64,000 bases of DNA, taken from the NCBI GenBank assembly GCA_022376515.1, contig WTXI01000034.1, positions 124,001-188,000 on the forward strand, given 5' to 3'. The notes under the pieces were generated by a model. The model made no database searches. It saw nothing but the letters and a program-made list of their open reading frames with translations, and was not told the DNA's origin. The translations under genes and the position numbers were made by a program. Each line of letters begins with the position of its first letter. The first letter of the stretch is position 1. This document shows positions 1-10,172 of this stretch, in pieces. This DNA is from Lactifluus volemus. Its lineage: Eukaryota; Basidiomycota; Agaricomycetes; Russulales; Russulaceae.

Positions 1-500
1 TCCCCAAAGATTGAGAAACGACGCTGTCGTAGTGCGGACACAGGGGAAGCATCGAGAGAGCCGCGGGAAGACTTAGGGCTATCGAGCTCATTGTGCGAAA
101 GATCAAGGGAGAAATTACGAGTTTCTTGTGTGCCAGTGCCGATTGTCATGGAGCGGGGCAAGCGCCTGTGAATGAGCGACCAAATTCCTTGACGGAGGAG
201 ATCCCGCTTTCGTTGCTTCACTTCTATCTGTACTTCGGGGGAAGAGTTTCGGTGAGGGATTGTAACTTTCGGTAAGGGTATTGAGATTGGCGGGAGCTTG
301 GGCTTAGGGTAGTGTAGCTCAACGGACGAACTGGAAAGGAAATGTTGCTCCAGAAGGAGGGACAGGAGAACATATATAGATACTCGGAGGACGCGCACCA
401 AGGACGCATGCTCATCAGCAGAGCTCACTCTATTCAGCGAGAATGTGCCACCAATAAGTTCCAGATCATCATAGGTTCCAGATAAGTTCACTTTGTAAAG

Positions 501-1379
501 TCAGTTTGCGACGCAGCTGAGGGGAGGAGTTTCGGACACACCGTCCCACTCCTTGAAGCCATACAGGGCACTATTGACCACGGCTTCATTATTGTCATCT
601 GGGTCCTCCCCAAACAGATCTGGAGGAGGGAGAGAGTAGATTCCAGGAGAAAAGGTGCACCTCTGTGCCGTAGCATCGCTCGCAGTCAGGGGAGAGGATG
701 AATGTGGCAAGGGTGATGCGTCGGGTAAAGTGACCGTCAGTAAGAGATGGCGCGCACGTTTGGGGCCATTAGAAGACGATGCGCAACGTCGAGTGGTAAG
801 ATTGCGAAGCTGTTGCAGCGCGCGCAGGTTCCGGTTGGCGTCGTCGGAGGGAGGCTTACCAGCGGCGCGGGTGCGAGGGACTTCTATCTTGGCCTCTGCG
901 GCTGCGGGGTCCACCTCCTTCGTCTGCTTTGCCGAGTCAGCGACCGCAGGTGCGCGGTGTTTCGCCTTGCTCCGTGCTTCTGTCTCTTTCTCCCTTGCGA
1001 GTCGCTCCTGCTCCCGCTTCCTGTCTTCAGCCGCGGCCTTCTCTTCACGTTTCCGCTTTGCAACCTTCGCGCATCGTATTCCGGCCAACCACACCCCTGC
1101 ATCAACCTCCTTTGCGAGGTCGTGAAGAGCAACCTCTATACCTCTAAGCCACGCGTCCTTGTCTACATCACGGTAGTCCGTTTCCTCCTCTAGCGCATGT
1201 CCGATGAACTGATGCAAGTGACTGATGCTCTCGACTGTGAGCGCCTTTCGTACAGTTTTGTCCATTGGAGGAGTAGGAAGGGGTTTTCTTGGGTCGTGAC
1301 GCAGGGCTGCCATGAGGCTGCGTTGATGGGTTTGCGTCCCCTCTAAAGGTATCACACTAAGAGATACAAACGAGCCCAC
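501..1379 (-). CDS. hypothetical charged coiled-coil protein
   Basis: This is a single open frame of 292 codons on the minus strand. I do not recognise a family. The middle third is rich in Lys, Arg, Glu and Ala (around residues 105-150) and looks like a single long charged helix or coiled coil. The C-terminal part is Ser/Pro-rich and ends in an acidic patch (FGEDPDDNNEA). The N-terminal 80 residues contain a more ordered helical segment (SISHLHQFIGHALEEE). A second in-frame Met at residue 23 could be the real start. The 3' half is less convincing as coding sequence, so a hidden intron is possible. No conserved catalytic motif is visible and no function is proposed. Confidence 0.45.
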   Translation of the reverse strand: MGSFVSLSVIPLEGTQTHQRSLMAALRHDPRKPLPTPPMDKTVRKALTVESISHLHQFIGHALEEETDYRDVDKDAWLRGIEVALHDLAKEVDAGVWLAGIRCAKVAKRKREEKAAAEDRKREQERLAREKETEARSKAKHRAPAVADSAKQTKEVDPAAAEAKIEVPRTRAAGKPPSDDANRNLRALQQLRNLTTRRCASSSNGPKRARHLLLTVTLPDASPLPHSSSPLTASDATAQRCTFSPGIYSLPPPDLFGEDPDDNNEAVVNSALYGFKEWDGVSETPPLSCVAN

Positions 1380-1728
1380 ACCTCTGCCACGGCGTTATCT
1401 AAGCCACCCGATGAGGTCACGATCTGTAGTTATGTCAAAAATGGTATGATCTTCACACGCTTATCGGAGATTTCTGTAGCACAGGCACAGACCTGACCTG
1501 GACTGGCCATGCCATGCCATAGCATGGGAAGTGGAGGCTCAATGTGGTCTTGTTCACAACCCACAATTAAACGCCCATAGCACATTATTCATCGCCAAAT
1601 GGTTGCTGACTGAGAAAGATGAACAAGCATGGATGACGCGGCTCCAGTCTGTTGACAGGAGCTGAAAACGGTGGCAACCCGCATTATAAAATTCGCCATG
1701 TGTGACGGCATACGACAATCAATCTATC

Positions 1729-2971
1729 ATGTCTGTTCGCCCCATATTTGTTGTCGCAGGCGTCGGTAATTCTTCTGGTACGTCGTCGATGTGTTTCTGT
1801 CATTAGAAGTTTTGGCTTCTTACCAAGCGGCAACTTTCACTACAGGCACTGGAGGTGCCTCGGCGTGCGTACTCTATTACTTTACTGCTCCGACGCTCGT
1901 CTATTAATGCTACTTGGTACATCAGACGCATGTTTGCCAAGGCCGGGTACAATATCGCACTGATCTCGCGGGAGAGCGAGAGCCTCCACAAGTTTGCAAC
2001 TGAACTCAAGACAAGAGACACCGACGTTTGTATACCTCTACTTCCAGCGACCAACTAACTACTCATCGTAAGACATCTTTGTATGTTTTTGCAGGCCGCA
2101 GCGTTCCCGATATCCGACTACAACTACAAAGAAGTGCAATCCGCGTTCCGCGCTGTGCGCGCGCATTGGCCAAACACGGACATACGCGTGGCGCTCTTCA
2201 ACGCTGGCTTTGGCGTCTGGAAGCCGTTCCTGCAAATCACGGAGGAGGAACTGGACCGAGCGACTGACACCAACGTCAAGGCCGCGTTTGCGTTTTCGCG
2301 TGAGGCGATCACCGCGTTCCAGGGCCAGTCCCTCGACGAGCGTGGGAAGCGAGGCACGCTCCTCTTCACAGGCGCGACCGCTTCGCTGCGCGGCAACACG
2401 ACCACGTCGGCGTTTTCGGCAGCCAAATTTGCGCTTCGCTCGCTCTCGCAGAGTTTGAACAAGGAATTTGGGAAGGAAAATATCCATGTGCGTACGCTTG
2501 TGGCAACCATTGGTTCAACACCCATAGTTAACTTTGCTTTTCTGCCAGGTGGCCCACGTATGTATACATCCTTTGTCCCAATGCCCAATGTTTTTTATTC
2601 TATTTTTACATACACTCCACAGACGATTATCGACGGAGGTAAGTATCATCCAGCCGATGCCTCGTGAGATCCCAAAAATAGATTTGCGACTTAGGCATCC
2701 TCACGGACTTGGCCAAATCCCGCCGCGGTGAAGAATGGGCGGCCAACCCTGACCTCTCTCTTTCGCCTGAGAGTATCGCCAAGGTCAGCTCTCGCACAGC
2801 GTGCTTTCCAGAGACACCTTTACTCATTCATTTTCTAGTCATATCTCTACCTCGTCGATCAGGATCGCTCTGCTTGGACCTGGGAACTTGATCGTAAGCC
2901 GTTTGACCGTCGCGTCTTTTCGCTGCCTAACAATCAACCATCTAGTCCGGCCTGCTCACGAAAAGTGGTAA
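1729..2971 (+). CDS. short-chain dehydrogenase/reductase (SDR), 9 exons
   Basis: Splicing gives a 251-residue Rossmann-fold oxidoreductase. Exons: 1729-1777, 1846-1864, 1926-2025, 2095-2487, 2549-2557, 2623-2638, 2695-2783, 2839-2893, 2946-2971; every junction keeps phase. The cofactor loop reads GVGNSSGTGGASARMFAKAG, the NAG motif is LFNAGFGVW, and the C-terminus WTWELDLRPAHEKW matches the family I know from fungi and bacteria. The catalytic YxxxK position reads FSAAK, so the Tyr is Phe. I recall this as common in this SDR subgroup rather than a sign of decay. Substrate is unknown and the protein is probably cytosolic. Exon 5 is only 9 nt and exon 6 only 16 nt. The start ATG follows directly from the conserved glycine-rich N-terminus. 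Confidence 0.9.
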
Positions 2972-3289
2972 ATGCAGCAGAGTTATGGGAGCAGTGGACC
3001 GAAGAAAGGGATGTGTGCCCGGAAGTTTTGTACTATACTGTCTTAGCGTCAATTTCAATCTTGATTTGTCTGTTTACGTGCCGGCCATATTCTCAGTAAG
3101 TTGCTCCGACCAGCTCATCACACAATTCCGAGGGTCTTGTTCCCTCTTGGAGGTGATAAATAGGCTTAGGTAGAAATTAAATGGCGTGGGTGAAACACAA
3201 GAGTACTACAAAACACACAAAAGCAAGAAAGCAATATCAATCATGAAGCCTGCTCGGCGTACACCTTGTGACAACAACATTGTAAGTGG

Positions 3290-4260
3290 AGTTTCACAGC
3301 CTGCGTAAAAAAACACCTTGTCCACTCCACCTGTAATCAGGCGCGTGCCTGTCATATCGAACGTCGCATAATCCCAGACAGTTGTCAAGCCAATATCGCC
3401 TGTAGGCTCATTCAACCGGTCGTTCGAATAAGACAGGGACTGTCAAAGAAGAAAACATCTTCAGAATTGGCTGATAATGTGTTGATGATCGCGTTGTGTC
3501 CGCCAAAGTTGCACATGAAGGTACCCTCGGGACATTTCCACTTTTTATTGTTCCCACTCGCTGAAACAGCCACGATGGAATACCCCGTCGGGTGGATGGC
3601 GACTGCGCGAACCGACTTGTTATGGGGTGTCAGCATCACCATTGTTTTACCTGCTGCCAAGTATCATAGCCTGCCAGGCGCTACATCAGACCACGATATC
3701 GAAACAGCCATGATGTTACTTCACTCACCGGACACTGGCGTCCATGCTTCCCGCGATGACCTGATGGTCTAAGCCCTGGCACCTGATATCTGTGACAGTC
3801 CCTGTGTATCCTGAGAGGAAATGCATCTGCGTCTTTGCGTGCATATCCCAGACGCGCCCTGACGCGCCACGACCGGAGGTAACAAGCACGTCAAAGGTTG
3901 GATGAAGACTGAGGGCGTAGACACCAGAGAGATGATGGACATGGAGGTGCTGGGCGACCTCGTTGGCCTTGAGGTCCCAGCATTTTACCATCTAAGCTCG
4001 CGCGCATTAGAATATACAGAACTCGAAACAGACTCCCCTCGTCCTCACTACACGAGAAGAGATAGGGATGATGAGGCGACACCGCGAGGCCACGTACAGT
4101 GGGATGTGACCAGTGAGCGACGTCGCAGCTCACCTAACGCAAGGTTCCGAATTTTGATGATGCGACCCCATGCGCCTGTGGCGAACCATTTGTTGCCTGG
4201 CTCGACGGCAACGCCGCGGACCCATCCCAAACGTCCAGAAATGACGCATACGAGTTTACA
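3290..4260 (-). pseudogene. decayed copy of pre-mRNA splicing factor PRP46/PLRG1 (WD40)
   Basis: Reading the minus strand across frames recovers most WD repeats of PRP46/PLRG1, a subunit of the NineTeen/Prp19-associated spliceosome complex: [19 protein letters not shown], then [70 protein letters not shown] and finally TFDMTGTRLITGG. The copy is dead. The frame shifts within repeat 1 near 4110, an intron donor near 4050 is damaged, a TGA at 3664-3666 stands where the family has Trp (LWDLAAGK), and the C-terminal repeat is scrambled. The first ~130 residues of the family are absent. At least one ancestral intron with good splice sites remains (about 3672-3730), so this is a DNA-level duplicate and not a retrocopy. 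It is wedged between the SDR and carrier genes. Confidence 0.88.
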
Positions 4261-4423
4261 CGTGTGCGACGTGCGTGATATGTTAGCTTGATAAATCGCA
4301 ATGTAGTTTTGTTCCCGTGAGCGCTTGCGGGACGTTCACCCAAAAGAAGGATATTTTCTCACATTCGCGGGGTTAGGCTCCGATGATTCTGACAATTGGC
4401 GCGCTCTGCTGTCAACTCTCACT

Positions 4424-5776
4424 ATGTCAGCGGGCGATGCAGAGCGTCAGCCCTTGCTCGCTTCTCAAGAGCAGAACGTCCAGGACCCACAATCCACCGA
4501 TAACATCTCCGTACCAGTACCCAACCTTGAAGCACCAACAGATGCTGATGCTACTAGCAACATGCCTGATGCCGTGGAACAGACCACTTATCTGTGGACT
4601 GTTCTTTGGTACATCATCTTAATATCAGGAGGAATTACTGCCCTGATCATCTTCAAGGGTTTGATAAACGCTGGTGAGGCCGATGTGAGTCCGCTGCACC
4701 AGTCGTGACTCTCACTTTTGGCCAAGTTTGACGTCCCTAAGTAGTTCGATTTTAAGAAGGCCCTCAAGAGTGCGCTGGGTGGTGGCCTGAGCGGCGCTGC
4801 AGGTAATGCGTGCATTCTTTCCAGTGTTCCAAAATTACCCAACGTCTTATCTACTCTGCTAGCCATGGTACTCCAAGTCCTTACCCTCATGGTTTGCCCA
4901 GTCCTCAAATATGCCTTCCATATCACTAACCGAAAGTAGCCCTTACGCACGGTCATGAACTATCAATATCGCTACGGAACTACCACAACTCAAGCCATTG
5001 GTACCCTTTACGATGACGGCGGTTTTGCTCGGTACTATCAGGGCCTCGCTGCAGCACTAGTGCAGGGTCCTGTCTCCCGATTTGGTGACACGGCTGCCAA
5101 TGCTGGCATCCTTGCACTACTAGAAAGCAACCCCTTCATGCGTTCACTTCCAAAGTTCATACAAACCGTCTTCGCTTCGGTTGCAGCTGCACTCTTCCGC
5201 ATAGTTCTCATGCCTGTTGATACCCTCAAAACGACATTGCAGACGCAAGGAAAGCGTGGCTGGATCATCCTTGGCAAGAGGGTAAGCTTCTGGGTCCCCG
5301 GTCCCCTAAGGATCAGCTCTGATGCCGTCACAGATCAAAACATATGGTCTAGGGACCTTGTGGTATGGGGCGTGGGCGACAGTCGCTGCAACTTTCGTTG
5401 GGCATTACCCTGTAGGCACCTTTCTTGTCACCCACCTGTCTGTCGATGGTAACCTGTTCAGTGGTTCGGAACCTATAACCAACTAGATCAATCCCTTCCC
5501 CAACCAACGACTGTTTTCCAGCAGGTTTTGAGACAGGCGTTCATCGGCTTTATCGCATCCGTCGTCTCTGACACAGTTTCCAACTCATTGCGCGTAGTCA
5601 AGACGTACAGACAGGTCAATGAAACCCGTATTGGCTACTCCGATGCTGCTCGTTCTGTCGTCGCGACAGATGGCATACGTGGACTGTTGGGGCGTGGGTT
5701 GAAGACAAGAATCATCGCAAACGGTGCACAGGGCCTAATGTTCAGCGTGTTATGGAAGTTATTCATGAATATGTGA
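4424..5776 (+). CDS. mitochondrial carrier family (SLC25-like) protein, 6 exons
   Basis: The spliced product is 360 residues. Exons: 4424-4684, 4745-4802, 4863-4891, 4940-5281, 5334-5411, 5462-5776. After a ~75-residue polar N-terminus comes one hydrophobic helix (TVLWYIILISGGITALIIF), followed by carrier repeats. The second repeat has a canonical PxDxxK signature (LMPVDTLKTTLQTQG). The other two are degenerate (LMPLRTVMNYQYRYG and VSDTVSNSLRVVKTYRQ). Such carriers sit in the inner mitochondrial membrane, or in divergent cases the outer membrane, and exchange metabolites; the substrate cannot be told from sequence. The chosen ATG has an in-frame Met context and leaves the polar leader intact. 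The family resembles divergent fungal and plant carriers of unknown substrate. Confidence 0.85.
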
Positions 5777-6264
5777 GCCATATGCCGCGTTTAGTGTCAC
5801 TCGCTTCTTGACAATTGCTGATATTCTCAAACAGCTGGGAGAACAAGACGAGGAGATGAATCATTATCAAATTACTCTGTCGTCTTTACATACACCTTTG
5901 ACCAACCCATAGCCCTAGAATAGACCAGTGTCTGGCCGATCGCCACTGATCATCTGCTTTCACGTGTTGCAAGCTGCCACGTGCTTTCATGAGCCTGTTT
6001 TCCGTGTCATCTGTTCCAATAGTTCCACAACCCCATTGGAACCGACATCCTGTGCTACTCTTTCGGAGGTCGGCTAACAGTAGGGTAAGGGAGTAGGAAC
6101 TCAATGGGAAGTTATTTCGGGGCACGCGACTACTAGGGGGACCTCATGCGTGGCCCAGCGTCGAGCCAAAGTTGGGAATAGATATTTTGGTTCTCTGACT
6201 AGTGTTGCCACTGTACTCTCCGTCTCTGCAAACTTTCCGGGGCTGGGGCCTACTGTGGATACAA

Positions 6265-6272
6265 TGACGTCA
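6265..6272. promoter_or_regulatory. palindromic CRE/ATF-type site (TGACGTCA)
   Basis: A perfect 8-bp TGACGTCA palindrome lies 195 bp upstream of the ATG of the small membrane protein gene and about 80 bp before its TATA box. bZIP factors of the CREB/ATF class bind this sequence in fungi, often in stress responses. Binding here is inference. Confidence 0.5.
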
Positions 6273-6346
6273 TAGCAAAAAGCCCCATGGTGCAGCCCCG
6301 GGCAGTACCCACCGTCGTCATATGACTCCAGTGGGGATTGTGAGGA

Positions 6347-6353
6347 TATAAAG
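6347..6353 (+). promoter_or_regulatory. TATA box of the small membrane protein gene
   Basis: TATAAAG lies about 107 bp before the ATG, in a region otherwise without open frames. Spacing leaves a plausible 60-80 nt leader. Confidence 0.5.
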
Positions 6354-6459
6354 GCCGTCTGGTGAACAAAAGAAGTACATTCGCTTACTATCTCTCCTAC
6401 GTCAACGCGCTATCCTACATTCTCTTTTCGACAAAGTAGGCTCTTCAATACTATCTGAA

Positions 6460-6813
6460 ATGGTGGGTAGCCGTGGAAGAAACCTCTTCTTATCTGTTGT
6501 CAGGCATACTTACCTGGACCTATTTTTACCGTAGGGATCCGTTGTCTCCGCTATCGGTTCAGGCCTCAATGCCATCATCTCTGGAATTGCCGGTCTCTTG
6601 GAAGCCATCGTTTATGCAATCGTTACGGTGCGTAGATCTCATTTTTTTATGGACAAGGCTCTCATTAAAATCGGGTACCCACAGGTAATTGCAACGATTT
6701 TCGATGTGATCCTTGATATCCTCTGTTGTCGCTGCTGCGGTAGACGCCGCACACGCATGCGCACCGGCCGCAGAAGCTATTCTCGTAGGAGACTCGGAAG
6801 GTCCACATACTGA
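6460..6813 (+). CDS. small membrane protein with hydrophobic core and Cys/Arg tail, 3 exons
   Basis: The coding exons are 6460-6462 (the ATG alone), 6535-6627 and 6685-6813, giving 74 residues. The first ~45 residues are an Ile/Val/Ala-rich amphipathic to transmembrane stretch (GSVVSAIGSGLNAIISGIAG followed by a second hydrophobic run). A cysteine cluster (DILCCRCCGRR) and a very basic Arg/Ser tail follow. I recall similar tiny proteins across Agaricomycetes, always uncharacterised. The CCRCC cluster is a candidate for palmitoylation or metal binding. The ATG-only exon is supported because exon 2 begins exactly with the Gly-Ser residues that usually follow Met in this family. Promoter elements (TGACGTCA, TATAAAG) lie upstream, suggesting strong or inducible expression. 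Confidence 0.75.
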
Positions 6814-7149
6814 TGTGGCCGCACTATTTTCGTGACGCTTTATACGTTCCTAGTTTTGATCGTATCGACTTCTTTTTGTATTTTTTCCATGAATATATCC
6901 CATCTACGCGTTTGTACATGTCGTGTGAGATCGAGACAAGATTAGATAAGTGCGAGTTATCGGAAAAGGAACTACTTTACGGGCGGGTCTACTTTGATCC
7001 CTCTACTTGGGTTTTCATCTCTGCACCTTTCAACGTCTACGAGCCCAAAACTGGTGAGCCTTCACACTCTGCCCAACATATAGGGTGCTTGACCGAGACA
7101 TTTCCCCTGATCAGTATTTTCCCACATCAAGAGCGCTTATCTTGTCCAC

Positions 7150-10100
7150 ATGCCGCCCAATGATACGCAGACCTCTAGTGTCCCCCCCACAACAAGCGCC
7201 GTGCTTCGTACTCCCGGTCTAAAGAATGCCGATTCCAACGTACATGCACATGCGCATCCTCTTGACCCGTTATCTCCGGACGAGGTACGTCAGTCTACCA
7301 TCCCTGCGCTGATACGTGACATGCGACCCGCGTTCAGATTATTGCTGTGTCCCAAGCAGTACGCCGTCACCTTGCAGAGCATACCTCTGTTAGAACTGTG
7401 CGATTTATCACGAACTATCTGCTCCCGCCACCGAAGCGTACCGTGCTCGCTAATCTCGGCATTCCGCTCGCAACTGGAGAAACTGTGAAGGACGAAGATC
7501 GCATACCTATTGTGCGCAAAGCTGAAGTCGACGTGAGTCTTGTCTCTCAGACTCGGGTCTCAACGCCGTGGCTCTCTCGGCCCGATGTTCCGTCATGATT
7601 ACCTTATCTGGCGTAAAAAAAAATGAAATATTTGCTTACTTACTTGTCGTCGCCTTCCTAGTTTATAGATACCGTCTCAAAGTGAGTGTATTCTTTACTT
7701 ACTGGGTACCAACAAGCACCGGCTGACATTGGACCTTGCGCCAGCGATGCGTACAACACGCGTGTGGCATTCAACAGCCTCAAAGGTACTTGGAATGTTG
7801 AAAGCCTTCGCAAACTTCCTGAGGGAACCCAGCCTCAAATCTCTCCTGATGAGCTACTGCTGTGCGAGGAGGTTGTCAGGAATGACCCACGCGTACAGAA
7901 ACTCGCAAAGGAAGTTGGTGAGCCTGTTCTTCTCGTTGCCGCGCCCAAGACAGTGGACTAACGTCCGTGACGTGCAGGTATTGAGCCGCACCAGATCTTC
8001 GCTGACGGATGGTCCGTCGGATACGACGACCGTTTCCCAAAGTCACTACGCCTACAGCAGGCCTTTCTTTTTGCGCGTTTCTCGCAACATGAGAACCTCT
8101 ACGCGCATCCTCTAGTAAAACATGTCCCTTCGAGGTATTGCGTGTCCGTTTCTAACTGCCCAATAGGACTTTGTACCAATAGTAGACATAAATGCGCGTA
8201 AAGTCGTCCACATAGATTTTCCCAGCGCCTACCCCAATGTCCCCGCGTCAACAGAGCCACCCCCACTCGACAAGGACCCTCTAGAACACGCACAACGTTC
8301 TCGCATCCCTCCTCCTCTCGCACCTCATGATTTCCTTCCTGACCTCATCGCGGGCGCTGCAAAGAAGGAGGACAGAGAATGGAAGCAGCGTGAGGCACCC
8401 AAGCCCTTGCATGTCGTGCAACCAGAGGGCGTCAGTTTTAAGATGGATGGGCATGTGCTCGAATGGCAGAAGTGGAAGATGCACGTTGGTGGGTTACTCA
8501 TAACGGTTTCCTAACGATCTACATCCGCTGATTTGTGCCTCTGAATGGTGCCCATGAATCTAGCCTTCAGCCAACGTGAAGGGATTGCGCTCTCGACGAT
8601 CACGTACAACGACGATGGAGTCTTGCGCCCATTATTTTACCGTCTATCGCTCGCAGAGATGGTGGTGCCCTATGGTGCACCCGAGTATCCTCATCCGCGA
8701 AAGTTTGCTTTTGATAGGTGCGCTGACATAGCTTTCCCGAAATTGAGGCAGGATCTAACGTGGTTGTTACAGCGGCGAGTATGGTATGGGCACGATGGCG
8801 AATGAACTCACACTTGGATGTGACTGCCTGGGTCAGATTCACTACCTGGTAAGGGCCTTGGATCCTCGGCATCTTGCCATTGCCTCTTAAAATTTGGTTA
8901 TATATAGTCAGGCGCATATACCGGACCCGATGGCTCTGCGGTCATAATTAACAATGTCATATGCATCCATGAAGAAGATGCAGGTCTGTTGTGGAAGCAC
9001 ACCGATTATCGTATCGGTGGTCGTGGGCATGCTGTTCGCAACCGTCGTTTGGTGATCAGTATGGTCTGCACGCTCGCGAATTACGGCAAGTTCATATTCT
9101 ACCTCTACTTTCTGTCTTTTATAACCGGTAATGTTGGTAGAATATGTGTGGAACTACTTTTTCTACCAAGATGGCTCCATCGAGTTCGAGATTCGTCTCA
9201 CTGGGATTCTCCAAGTCTACGTCGCAGGCCCGAATGAGCCCACGCCGTACTCGGTCCGCATTGCCCCTGGGATCAACGCCCAATACCACCAACATCTCTT
9301 CTCTGTCCGCATCGACCCGATGGTGGACGGGCTCGCGAACAGCGTCGTCGAAACCGACGTCCGGCCCGCGGTCGCAGGATACGGTTCCCCAGAGAACTTC
9401 GCGGGCAACGCGTTCCAGGTGCACGACCGCCTGCTGCGCCGCGCGAGCGAAGGCGAGCGTCAATGGGACGCGTCCACCGACCGGCGTTGGCGCATTGTGA
9501 GTGCAGGGAAGAAGCACTATGCGACGGGACAACCTACGGGCTACTCGATCGGCGTCAAGGGCGCCGTGACGCCAGCCCTCCCGCATCCGGAAGGCTGGGT
9601 GGGCCGCCGCGCGACGTTTATGCGCAACGCGTTGTGGGTCGTGCGCGAGAAGGAGGACGCACGGGAAGGGGGACGGATGTGGCCCTCGGGCAAGTTTGTG
9701 CCGCAGGCCCGCAAAGAAGCTGTGGACAGCCTGGGACAGTGGGTTCGTGATGACGGGGACGCGAATATCGAGAACGAGGACGTGCTCGTCTATGTCACGG
9801 TTGGAACGACGCACATCCCGCGCCCGGAAGATTGGCCCGTGTACGTCTTTCACTCTCCCTCTCTCTGTTCTTCCGTTCATGCCTTTTTGGCGGAAAATGG
9901 AGACACAAAAATGGAAAAGAAAAGAAAAACTTGACGCTGACGCGGTGTATAGGATGCCCGTTGACCACGTTCGGCTCACGCTCAAGCCGAATAGCTTCTT
10001 CTCTGCCAACCCCAGTCTGGACGTTCCCGGGGGAAGGACGAGAAAAGCGTACCTGCCGCCTTCGGTGCTGGTTCTGCTACTTCAGGAGCGAACTGTTGCC

Positions 10101-10172
10101 CCTGAATATGGAGTTATATACGGGGCGCCAGGAGGTCGAAATGCAAGAACGTTTTTTTATTTGTGTGTATAA
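7150..10172 (+). CDS. copper amine oxidase (topaquinone), 11 exons
   Basis: The spliced protein is about 769 residues, as expected for primary-amine oxidases, which convert primary amines to aldehydes with release of ammonia and hydrogen peroxide. Exons: 7150-7284, 7338-7532, 7662-7681, 7745-7917, 7978-8114, 8167-8488, 8564-8717, 8773-8848, 8908-9085, 9141-9840, 9953-10172. The topaquinone precursor Tyr463 lies in NYEYVWNYFFYQDG. Copper ligands are the HQH pair (HQHLFSVRIDPMVDG) and the His of GTTHIPRPEDWP. The substrate-channel segment FYRLSLAEMVVPYGAP is intact. No signal peptide is seen, and the protein is probably cytosolic or peroxisomal. Intron 9086-9140 has a GC donor and splits the active-site motif. 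The last ~40 residues, after NPSLDV, fit the family poorly, so the 3' end may have one more unresolved intron. Confidence 0.95.

Noticed and set aside
9119..10009. 296-codon open frame on the minus strand
   Set aside because: Exact antisense shadow of the large amine-oxidase exon, caused by its GC-rich codons; the plus strand carries all family motifs.
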